From positions 1-7,715 of the forward strand of contig JALSRY010000700.1 in assembly GCA_026984555.1 (NCBI GenBank): a stretch of 7,715 nucleotides of DNA, given 5' to 3'. Below the pieces are notes generated by a model, which saw only the letters and a program-made list of their open reading frames with translations, searched no databases and was not told where the DNA came from. The stretch is from Phycisphaerae bacterium (GTDB taxonomy: Bacteria; Planctomycetota; Phycisphaerae; UBA1845; Fen-1342). Positions 1 through 6,262 of the stretch are shown one piece after another (the stretch's first letter is position 1; each line of letters opens with the position of its first letter). The position numbers were made by a program, and so were the translations under genes.

Positions 1-47
1 CGTCGCTGCCGGCTCCACCCGCCGCGCCCCCCCGGTGCCGCCGGGTG

Positions 48-77
48 TTGAACCGTCCGCGCCGCGGGGGGTATAGT
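48..77 (+). promoter_or_regulatory. Candidate housekeeping promoter of rocD
   Basis: TTGAAC at 48-53 and TATAGT at 72-77 are separated by 18 bases. They match the bacterial -35 (TTGACA) and -10 (TATAAT) consensus at 4 of 6 and 5 of 6 positions. Transcription would begin near 84, giving a leader of about 70 bases before the rocD start. The A/T-rich -10 stands out in very GC-rich surroundings. Assignment is by pattern only. Confidence 0.45.
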
Positions 78-141
78 GCCCGCGCAACAAGCAACCAGGG
101 ACTCATGACCAGCTTGCGCGTGCGACGTGGCGCACGCCGAC

Positions 142-146
142 AGGAG
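142..146 (+). promoter_or_regulatory. Ribosome binding site fixing the rocD start
   Basis: AGGAG lies 9 bases before the ATG at 156. No such motif precedes the in-frame start codons further upstream at 45 or 105. The downstream ATG also gives the length usual for ornithine aminotransferases, so 156 is taken as the start. Confidence 0.7.
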
Positions 147-155
147 AATCGTGCA

Positions 156-1358
156 ATGACCGGTGCCCAGCACATTCAGCTCGTGGAGCGCGTCGCCGCG
201 CACAATTACCACCCCCTTCCCGTCGTCGTCGCCAAGGCCGAGGGCGTTTGGGTCGAGGATGTCGATGGAAAACGCTACATGGACATGCTGGCGGCGTACT
301 CGGCGGTCAACTTTGGCCACAGCAACCGCGAGCTGGTCGCCGCCGCCAAGGCGCAGCTCGACCGCGTCACGCTCACCTCGCGGGCTTTCCACAACGACCA
401 GCTCGGTCCGATGTGCGCCGCGCTGGCCGAGCTCTGCGGAATGGAGGCGGTCCTGCCCATGAACACCGGCGCTGAAGGCGTCGAAACCGCGATCAAGACC
501 GCGCGCAAATGGGGCTATGAGAAAAAGGGCGTCGCCGCGGACCGCGCCAAGATCATCTGCTGCAAGAACAACTTCCACGGCCGCACGACAACCATTATCA
601 GCTTTTCCACCGACCCTACCTGCCGCGAAGGCTTCGGGCCCTTCACGCCCGGATTCCAGGTCATCGACTACGGCGACATCGATGCGCTCCGGGCCGCGAT
701 CGACGACGACACCGTCGCGTTTCTCGTCGAGCCGATCCAGGGTGAGGCCGGCATTATCGTTCCCCCCGATGGCTACCTCCGGCAGGTCCGGGATCTGTGC
801 TCCGAGAAGAACATCCTCTTCATCGCCGACGAAATCCAGTCCGGCCTCGGCCGCACCGGCCGAACGTTTGCCTGCGACCATGAGGACGTGAAACCCGACA
901 TCTTCATCCTCGGAAAAGCACTCGGCGGCGGCATCATGCCCGTTTCCGCCGTCGTCTCCTCACGCGAGATTCTCAGCGTGTTCACTCCCGGCGTCCACGG
1001 CAGCACCTTCGGCGGCAACCCGCTCGCTTGCGCCGTCGCCCGCCGCGTCATCGAGATTCTCAAGACCGACCGCTACCAGCGCAATGCTCGCGAGATGGGC
1101 GACTACCTTTTCGCCCGCCTGCGCGAAATCAAGACCGACAAGATCAAGGAAATCCGCGGCCGCGGGCTCTGGGTGGGTATCGAGTTCCATCCCGCCGCCG
1201 GCACCGCTCGCCGCTATTGCGAAGCCCTGATGGCGAAAGGAATGCTCTGCAAGGACACCCACGAGCAGACCATGCGCCTCGCGCCCCCGTTGTGCATCAC
1301 GAAAGACGAGCTCGATTGGGCCCTTGAGCGGCTCGAAGGCGTCCTCGCGACCCCCTGA
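156..1358 (+). CDS. rocD: Ornithine--oxo-acid aminotransferase
   Basis: A cytoplasmic PLP-dependent class III aminotransferase (EC 2.6.1.13). It transfers the delta-amino group of ornithine to 2-oxoglutarate, giving glutamate 5-semialdehyde and glutamate, and so links arginine/ornithine breakdown to proline and glutamate. The 400-residue protein has the family's usual length and is complete. Visible signatures, numbered from the ATG at 156: AHNYHPLPV near the N terminus, typical of ornithine aminotransferases; the cofactor-binding NTGAEGVE stretch; HGRTTT followed by GFGPFTPGF; DEIQSGLGRTG with the cofactor-contacting Asp at about residue 225; and LGKALGGG with the Schiff-base lysine K254. 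GSTFGGNPLA follows as expected. The order and spacing of these motifs favour ornithine aminotransferase over acetylornithine or GABA aminotransferases, although the class is closely related. No signal peptide is present. No partner gene of arginine catabolism is adjacent, so it appears to be transcribed alone. Wobble positions are mostly C. Confidence 0.95.
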   Translation: MTGAQHIQLVERVAAHNYHPLPVVVAKAEGVWVEDVDGKRYMDMLAAYSAVNFGHSNRELVAAAKAQLDRVTLTSRAFHNDQLGPMCAALAELCGMEAVLPMNTGAEGVETAIKTARKWGYEKKGVAADRAKIICCKNNFHGRTTTIISFSTDPTCREGFGPFTPGFQVIDYGDIDALRAAIDDDTVAFLVEPIQGEAGIIVPPDGYLRQVRDLCSEKNILFIADEIQSGLGRTGRTFACDHEDVKPDIFILGKALGGGIMPVSAVVSSREILSVFTPGVHGSTFGGNPLACAVARRVIEILKTDRYQRNAREMGDYLFARLREIKTDKIKEIRGRGLWVGIEFHPAAGTARRYCEALMAKGMLCKDTHEQTMRLAPPLCITKDELDWALERLEGVLATP

Positions 1359-1428
1359 GATCCTCCGGCCCGCCGGCAGAACGACCTTTCCGCCGTTCAT
1401 CTCGGGACCCGGTCGCGACGGAATCGTT

Positions 1429-1443
1429 ACGGGAATTTCCCGT
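1429..1443. promoter_or_regulatory. 15-base palindrome, possible operator
   Basis: ACGGGAA and TTCCCGT are perfect inverted repeats around a single central T. The site lies in the gap between rocD and the protease, 45 bases upstream of the best -10 candidate at 1488. A short perfect dyad placed upstream of a promoter is what a dimeric regulator's site looks like, but I cannot name a regulator. As an RNA hairpin it would have only five solid pairs. A chance palindrome remains possible. Confidence 0.25.
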
Positions 1444-1462
1444 GCGTGCTCCGCGCGAAAAG

Positions 1463-1493
1463 TTCTCCACACGCACCCCGGACCCGCTATACT
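1463..1493 (+). promoter_or_regulatory. Weak promoter candidate for the protease gene
   Basis: TATACT at 1488-1493 is a good -10 hexamer (5 of 6). The only -35 match upstream is TTCTCC at 1463-1468 (3 of 6), with a long 19-base spacer. If used, the protease mRNA would carry a leader of about 140 bases containing the hairpin at 1563-1589. A rival -10, TACAAT at 1614-1619, lies just 22 bases before the start codon but has no acceptable -35: TTGAGG at 1596-1601 leaves only 12 bases. The choice between them is open. Confidence 0.3.
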
Positions 1494-1562
1494 GGAAACT
1501 ACCGGGACGATGCGGGTTCCCGCTCGTTTCGGCGCCGTGCACATATCGTACGGTTCTTTCGG

Positions 1563-1597
1563 GGCGGGATCGCACGCAACGATCCCGCCGCGGTTTT
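1563..1597 (+). terminator. GC-rich hairpin with short T run: terminator or leader hairpin
   Basis: GGCGGGATCG at 1563-1572 and CGATCCCGCC at 1580-1589 form a perfect 10-bp stem around a 7-base loop. GCGG and four Ts follow, ending at 1597. This could end the rocD transcript, about 200 bases after the rocD stop. If the promoter at 1463-1493 is real, it would instead sit in the protease leader and could act as an attenuator or stabilising hairpin. The T run is short and set off from the stem by four bases, so strong intrinsic termination is not assured. Confidence 0.45.
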
Positions 1598-1629
1598 GAG
1601 GTGAGCCACTCGGTACAATCTGCTCCATG

Positions 1630-1635
1630 AGGAGG
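1630..1635 (+). promoter_or_regulatory. Ribosome binding site fixing the protease start
   Basis: A full AGGAGG lies six bases before the ATG at 1642. It overlaps the codons after an earlier in-frame ATG at 1627, which itself has no upstream Shine-Dalgarno match. Translation should therefore start at 1642, giving a protein five residues shorter than the longest reading frame. Confidence 0.75.
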
Positions 1636-1641
1636 GTAAGG

Positions 1642-4600
1642 ATGTTGAAGGCACCCCGCCTCGTCGGCGCTGCGGCGCTGGCGGCAATCGTCATCGTAGT
1701 CGCACTGAACACACCCTGGATCAACGCTTCCGACAAGCCGTCCAACGCGGCACCCGCCGGACAGCAGCCCGTCAACATCGCCACCGCGACCATCCATTGG
1801 GTCAGCGGGGATGTTGCGATCCCGCTGGTCGGCTCTCAACAAGCCGCCGCTGATCTCGCCACCTTCGCGGCCGGCGGCGTCAACCACGTCGTCGTCCAGT
1901 TCGCCGGTCCGGTCACACCCGCCGAACGCACGACCCTGGCCGCTGCCGGCGTCCAACTTCTCCGCTACGTCGGCGACAACGCGTTCTTTGCTGCGATCGA
2001 CGGCTCCCGGTTCGACAACGCGGCCCTCGCCCAACACGCCAATCTTGCGGCCGCCGTCGCCATCCAACGCGACTGGAAACTCCACCCCGGGTTCATCGAT
2101 GGCGTGGTTTACGACTGGATGGTTGTTCAGCGGCCCAAGACAGTCAAGAATGGTGCCCCGCCCGAGCCCGTGACCGCCGCCGACAATCCGCGGGTCGGCG
2201 TCTATGTCCTTTTCCATCCCGATGTTGATCTCGACGGAGCCGCCGGCCTCGTGCGGCTCTACGGCGGTTGGATTCGTTCCGAGCTACGCTCGATCAACGG
2301 GCTCGTCGTGGAGCTCCCCTACCAAAACGTCTATGCGTTGGCCGACGAAGACGCCGTCCAATGGATCGAACCCCCCTTGCCGAAGTTCAGCCCCACGAAC
2401 AACTCCAACCGCGCTCGCGTCGGTGCCGATATCGTCCACCAGCCCCCTTACGGTCTCGATGGCACCGGGGTCGTCGCCCTGATCTACGACGGCGGCACCG
2501 CCGACCACACGCACCCCGACTTTGGCGGTCGGTTGACCGAGCACGACGCCAGCGGCGTCCACTACCACTCCACCCACGTCGCGGGTACCGTCGGCGGCGA
2601 CGGCACATCCAGCGGCGGGACGTACGCGGGTATGGCCCCCAACTGCACGATGGTCTCTTACGGATACGAGCAGGAAGGCGGCCTCCACGAAGGGTTCCTC
2701 TATACCGATCCCGGCGATATCGAGCACGATTACCACGAAGCTATCGCCACTTACGACGCCGATATCGCCAATAACTCCATCGGCACCAACACCGCTCCCA
2801 ACGGCTTCGACTGTACCTGGGAAGGGAACTACGGCGCCACCGGCGAACTGATCGATACGATCGTCCGGGGCGATGGCAGCAACCCGTTGTTCGATACCCC
2901 CTTCCGCATCGTGTGGGCCAACGGCAACGAACGACAAACCACCCGCTGCCTCGGAATCGAGGGCTTCGAGAGCCCCTACCACTCCACCGCTCCGCCGGCC
3001 TGCGCCAAGAACCACATTACCGTCGGCGCCCTCAATTCGAACGACGACTCCGTTACCGATTTCACCAGCTTCGGACCCGCCGACGACGGGCGGCTCAAGC
3101 CCGACATCTCCGCACCTGGCTGCCAGTCCGATGACGACGGCGGCGTGACGTCGTGCAACGCCGGCGGCGGATACACCACCCTCTGCGGTACTTCCATGGC
3201 CAGTCCGACCGTGTGCGGCCTCGGCGTCTTGCTCCTCCAGGATTTCCGCCAGCAGTATCCCGGCGAGCCCGATTTCCGAAACTCGACCCTCAAGGTGCTC
3301 CTCGCACACACGGCCGCCGATATCCAGAATCCCGGTCCCGACTACCAGACCGGCTACGGCTCCGTCCGCGTCCAGCCCGCTGACGATCTCCTGCGCAGCG
3401 GCAACTTCCTCGAAGCCGAGGTCGACCAGGGACAGGCCTTCTCCGTGCTCGTCGTCGCCAACCCTGGAGACACGCAAATCAAGGTCACCCTGGCTTGGGA
3501 CGACGCCCCCGGAACGCCAAACGTCAACCCGGTTCTTGTCAACGATCTCGACCTGCGCGTTTTCGACTCCGGCGGTACGCAGTATTACCCCTGGACCCTC
3601 GACATGAACAACCCGTCGGCCCCCGCCGTTCGCACTCAGGCCGATCACATCAACAACATCGAGCAGGTCGTCATCGACAACCCGACCCCCGGCGCTTACC
3701 GCATCGAGGTTTACGGCTACAACGTACCTGCCGGCCCGCAGCCTTTCTCCCTCGCTGCTACGCCGATGCTCGTCGCTTGCTCGTCGCAGGGTACGATCTC
3801 ACTCGATCGTACCAAGTACGCCTGCACCGCGACCGCCACCGTCCAGGTCGTTGATTGCGACCTCAACACCGACGACGGCGTGGTCGAGACGGTCGATGTG
3901 AATATCGCATCCGATACCGACCCCACCGGCCTGACGCTTACCCTTACCGAAACCGGTCCCGAAACCGCCGCATTCCGTGCGACTGTCGATTTGAACGAAT
4001 CCGGCGGCGCCGGCGTGCTCCAGATCGCCGACGGGGATACCGTCACCGCCACCTACATCGATGCCGATGACGGCCAGGGCGGCTCCAACGTGACCGTCAC
4101 GCAATCGTCCCTCGTCGATTGCTCGCCCCCGGTGATCTCCAACGTCCAGGTGACCGACATCAACCCGCGTGATGCCACCATCACCTTCGATACCGACGAA
4201 GACACGAACGCCGTCATTCACTACGGCCTTGCCTGTGATGCCCTGACCGAGACGGCCCAGGAAGGCGGCTTCCGATCAACGCACTCGATCCGCCTCTCTG
4301 GCCTGACGGATGCCACGACCTATTTCTTCAGCATCGACGCCGAGGACGAGGCCGGGAATGCGACCACCGACGACAACGGTGGCGCGTGCTACACGTTCAC
4401 GACGCCGGACATTCCCGACTTCTTCACCGAGGAGTTCGGCGGCGACAACGATCTGGACAACAAGTCCCTGTTGTTTACGCCGAACGGGACCGTAGACTTC
4501 TACGCCGGTTGCGTCGAAGACATCACCGCGTTGCCGACCGACCCCGCCGGTGGAACGACGATCACGCTCTCCGACGACGATTCCGAGCTCATCACGCTCA

Positions 4601-6045
4601 CGGGTGGTGCGCAGGTATACCTCTACGGCGTGGCCTACAACAGTGTCTATGTCGGCTCCAACGGATACCTCACCTTCGGCGCCAGTGATACTACTTATAC
4701 CGAGAGCGCTTCGCAGCACTTCGCTATACCGCGCATCAGTGCGCTCTTCGATGACCTCAATCCCTCCAGTGCCGGCACGGTCAGTTACAAGCAACTGGCC
4801 GACCGGCTGGTGGTTACATACCAGAATGTACCCGAATACAGCACTTCGGATGTCAACACCTTCCAGATCGAGATGTACTTCAATGGCGACATCACGATCA
4901 GCTACCTGACCGTGGACGCCACCGACGGGCTCGCCGGGCTCTCGGCCGGCCACGGCGTCGATCCCGACTACTACGAGACCGACCTCTCGGCGATGGGCTC
5001 GTGCGGGCCGCGGCCGCCGACGGCCCAGTCCGCCGCCGTCTCGACGCCGCAGAACAACCCGCTGTCGATCACGCTTGGCGCGACCGACGACGGCTTGCCC
5101 GACCCGCCCGGCGCGCTGGTCTACATCGTCACGGCGTTGCCGGCCCACGGCAGCCTCTCCGACCCCGGCGCCGGCCCGATCGACAGCGTGCCGTACACGC
5201 TGGCCGCCGGCGGGAACGTGGTGGACTACCAGCCCGAGCCGTGGTACCTGGGCGCCGACAGCTTCACGTTCAAGGCCAACGACGGCGGCACGCCGCCGGA
5301 CGGCGGCGACTCGAACGAGGCGGTCGTTTCGATCGACGTGACGCCGCCGCCGCCGGTACAAGTCTACAGTTTTCCGCTGGACAGTGATCCGGGCTGGAGC
5401 GTGGAGGGCCAGTGGGCGTTCGGTGTGCCGACCGGCGGCGGGACGCACAATGGCGACCCGACTTCGGGTCATACGGGCGTCAATGTCTACGGATACAACC
5501 TCGGTGGTGACTACAGCAGCAACATGCCGGCGTACAGTCTGACGACGACGGCGATCGACTGTAGCGAGCTGACTTCGGTCGAGTTGCGGTTCTGGCGTTG
5601 GCTGGGTGTGGAGAGCAGCACCTTCGACCACGCCTCGGTTGAGGTTTCCCGCGACGGCTCGAACTGGACGACCGTGTGGTCGAACCCGTCGAGCTCGACC
5701 GCGGACACGAGCTGGACGCAGCAGACGTTCGACATCTCGGCGGTCGCCGACGGCCAGGCGACGGTGTATGTGCGCTGGACGATGGGCCCGACCGACGGCA
5801 GCGTGACCTATCCGGGCTGGAACGTGGACGACGTGGAGATCTGGGCGGCACAGACCGGCCCGCAGCTTCCGGGCGACCTCGACGGCGACTGCGACGTGGA
5901 CCTGTCCGACCTGGCGATCCTGCTGGCGCACTACGACCAGGGCGGCGGCATGAGCTACCAGGACGGCGACATCGACGGCGACGGCGACGTGGACCTCGCC
6001 GACCTCGCGATCCTGCTGGCCAACTACGGGCAAACCTGCCCGTAA
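1642..6045 (+). CDS. Secreted multidomain subtilisin-like (S8, KP-43-type) serine protease with C-terminal dockerin
   Basis: A 1467-residue exported endopeptidase, numbered from the ATG at 1642. Residues 1-29 are a signal peptide: a basic start, a hydrophobic core at about 7-22 and likely cleavage near NAS at 28-30. Two propeptide-like modules follow at about 83-150 and 184-247. The catalytic domain spans about 260-580 with Asp283 (in YDGG), His312 (in STHVAGT), oxyanion Asn429 (in ANGNE) and Ser518 (in GTSMASP), so the active site looks intact. Residues 589-710 resemble the C-terminal beta-sandwich of KP-43 subtilases, with a VNDLDLRV motif. Then come a Cys-containing beta module (714-827, VDCDLN), a fibronectin III-like module (828-922), a nidogen-like module (927-1121), a Big/cadherin-like module (1125-1235, YLGADSFTFKANDG), a MAM-like jelly roll (1239-1403) and a dockerin-type EF-hand pair (1412-1454). 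The substrate is unknown; extracellular protein degradation is inferred. Synonymous codon use changes abruptly at about 4981. The family and catalytic residues are secure; the names of the accessory modules are by resemblance. Confidence 0.93.
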   Translation: MLKAPRLVGAAALAAIVIVVALNTPWINASDKPSNAAPAGQQPVNIATATIHWVSGDVAIPLVGSQQAAADLATFAAGGVNHVVVQFAGPVTPAERTTLAAAGVQLLRYVGDNAFFAAIDGSRFDNAALAQHANLAAAVAIQRDWKLHPGFIDGVVYDWMVVQRPKTVKNGAPPEPVTAADNPRVGVYVLFHPDVDLDGAAGLVRLYGGWIRSELRSINGLVVELPYQNVYALADEDAVQWIEPPLPKFSPTNNSNRARVGADIVHQPPYGLDGTGVVALIYDGGTADHTHPDFGGRLTEHDASGVHYHSTHVAGTVGGDGTSSGGTYAGMAPNCTMVSYGYEQEGGLHEGFLYTDPGDIEHDYHEAIATYDADIANNSIGTNTAPNGFDCTWEGNYGATGELIDTIVRGDGSNPLFDTPFRIVWANGNERQTTRCLGIEGFESPYHSTAPPACAKNHITVGALNSNDDSVTDFTSFGPADDGRLKPDISAPGCQSDDDGGVTSCNAGGGYTTLCGTSMASPTVCGLGVLLLQDFRQQYPGEPDFRNSTLKVLLAHTAADIQNPGPDYQTGYGSVRVQPADDLLRSGNFLEAEVDQGQAFSVLVVANPGDTQIKVTLAWDDAPGTPNVNPVLVNDLDLRVFDSGGTQYYPWTLDMNNPSAPAVRTQADHINNIEQVVIDNPTPGAYRIEVYGYNVPAGPQPFSLAATPMLVACSSQGTISLDRTKYACTATATVQVVDCDLNTDDGVVETVDVNIASDTDPTGLTLTLTETGPETAAFRATVDLNESGGAGVLQIADGDTVTATYIDADDGQGGSNVTVTQSSLVDCSPPVISNVQVTDINPRDATITFDTDEDTNAVIHYGLACDALTETAQEGGFRSTHSIRLSGLTDATTYFFSIDAEDEAGNATTDDNGGACYTFTTPDIPDFFTEEFGGDNDLDNKSLLFTPNGTVDFYAGCVEDITALPTDPAGGTTITLSDDDSELITLTGGAQVYLYGVAYNSVYVGSNGYLTFGASDTTYTESASQHFAIPRISALFDDLNPSSAGTVSYKQLADRLVVTYQNVPEYSTSDVNTFQIEMYFNGDITISYLTVDATDGLAGLSAGHGVDPDYYETDLSAMGSCGPRPPTAQSAAVSTPQNNPLSITLGATDDGLPDPPGALVYIVTALPAHGSLSDPGAGPIDSVPYTLAAGGNVVDYQPEPWYLGADSFTFKANDGGTPPDGGDSNEAVVSIDVTPPPPVQVYSFPLDSDPGWSVEGQWAFGVPTGGGTHNGDPTSGHTGVNVYGYNLGGDYSSNMPAYSLTTTAIDCSELTSVELRFWRWLGVESSTFDHASVEVSRDGSNWTTVWSNPSSSTADTSWTQQTFDISAVADGQATVYVRWTMGPTDGSVTYPGWNVDDVEIWAAQTGPQLPGDLDGDCDVDLSDLAILLAHYDQGGGMSYQDGDIDGDGDVDLADLAILLANYGQTCP
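5875..6028 (+). repeat. Duplicated dockerin-type calcium-loop repeat (coding)
   Basis: Two 61-base units, 5875-5935 and 5968-6028, differ at about seven positions by eye and are offset by 93 bases. Each encodes a 12-residue EF-hand-like loop (D1412-D1423 and D1443-D1454) with Asp at alternating positions, followed by LAILLA and an Asn/His-Tyr pair. This is the dockerin type I plan, which in cellulosomes binds cohesins and calcium. Near-identity at DNA level suggests recent duplication or gene conversion, or selection on a constrained motif. Confidence 0.85.
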
Positions 6046-6077
6046 ACGGCTCGTTGCGATCAGGGAAAGCACCCGGA

Positions 6078-6121
6078 GCCGCCCGCGCGCTGTCATCGGC
6101 AGTACGCGGGCGGCCGGTTTT
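6078..6121 (+). terminator. Intrinsic terminator of the protease gene
   Basis: GCCGCCCGCG at 6078-6087 pairs perfectly with CGCGGGCGGC at 6105-6114 across a 17-base loop. CGG and four Ts follow, ending at 6121. It starts 33 bases after the protease stop codon, which is the expected place. The short T run is the only weak point. Confidence 0.65.
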
Positions 6122-6163
6122 GCGCGACGCGGCCTGCCGGGCGGCGCTCGTGCCCGGCCCGGT

Positions 6164-6192
6164 CCCGCCGAGGCGGGGGGCGATGGCTTTTT
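6164..6192 (+). terminator. Weak second hairpin before a T run
   Basis: CCCGCC and GGCGGG at 6164-6177 form a tight hairpin with almost no loop (five pairs with a 4-base loop is more realistic). Five Ts at 6188-6192 lie 10 bases further on. It may back up the terminator at 6078-6121. The T run also borders the -35 of the next promoter, so it may have nothing to do with termination. Confidence 0.2.
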
Positions 6193-6219
6193 CACTTTTG
6201 GATGCGGGTGCCCTAAGAT
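6191..6219 (+). promoter_or_regulatory. Candidate promoter of the multihaem cytochrome gene
   Basis: TTCACT at 6191-6196 and TAAGAT at 6214-6219 are 17 bases apart, the optimal spacing. Each matches the housekeeping consensus at 4 of 6 positions. Transcription would begin near 6226, leaving a leader of about 37 bases. It lies downstream of the protease terminator, supporting separate transcription of the cytochrome gene. Confidence 0.4.
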
Positions 6220-6251
6220 CATGCTTCCCGGCGTTCGGGATTGTCGTCTGT

Positions 6252-6256
6252 GGAGG
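6252..6256 (+). promoter_or_regulatory. Ribosome binding site of the cytochrome gene
   Basis: GGAGG lies six bases before the ATG at 6263 and is what picks this start. An ATG at 6258 is only one base from the motif and in a different frame that ends at 6341. Choosing 6263 leaves an unusually long 35-residue stretch before the lipoprotein signal. Confidence 0.6.
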
Positions 6257-6262
6257 CATGCG

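Noticed and set aside
16..47. CACCCG/CGGGTG and CCCGG/CCGGG inverted repeats at the left edge as a terminator of an upstream gene
   Set aside because: The stems are short, no T run follows, and the upstream gene is not in the window, so there is nothing to support the call.
45..155. A 37-codon N-terminal extension of rocD from the ATG at 45
   Set aside because: It would overlap the promoter-like elements, has no ribosome binding site and adds residues not found in this enzyme family. The ATG at 156 has AGGAG in place.
1365..1376. CCGGC/GCCGG inverted repeat just after the rocD stop as a terminator
   Set aside because: The loop would be only two bases and no T run follows, so it is unlikely to terminate transcription.
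1627..1641. Protease start at the ATG at 1627
   Set aside because: The AGGAGG motif lies downstream of it, at 1630-1635, and is placed to serve the ATG at 1642.
960..2217. Two overlapping minus-strand open frames (960-1793 and 1297-2217) covering the rocD end and the gap
   Set aside because: They overlap two well-supported + strand genes and each other. Neither shows protein motifs or a convincing ribosome binding site.
2284..3648. A 454-codon open frame on the minus strand
   Set aside because: It is antisense to the catalytic domain of the protease, which has all active-site residues. The antisense product is low-complexity Gly/Val-rich sequence with no family signature.
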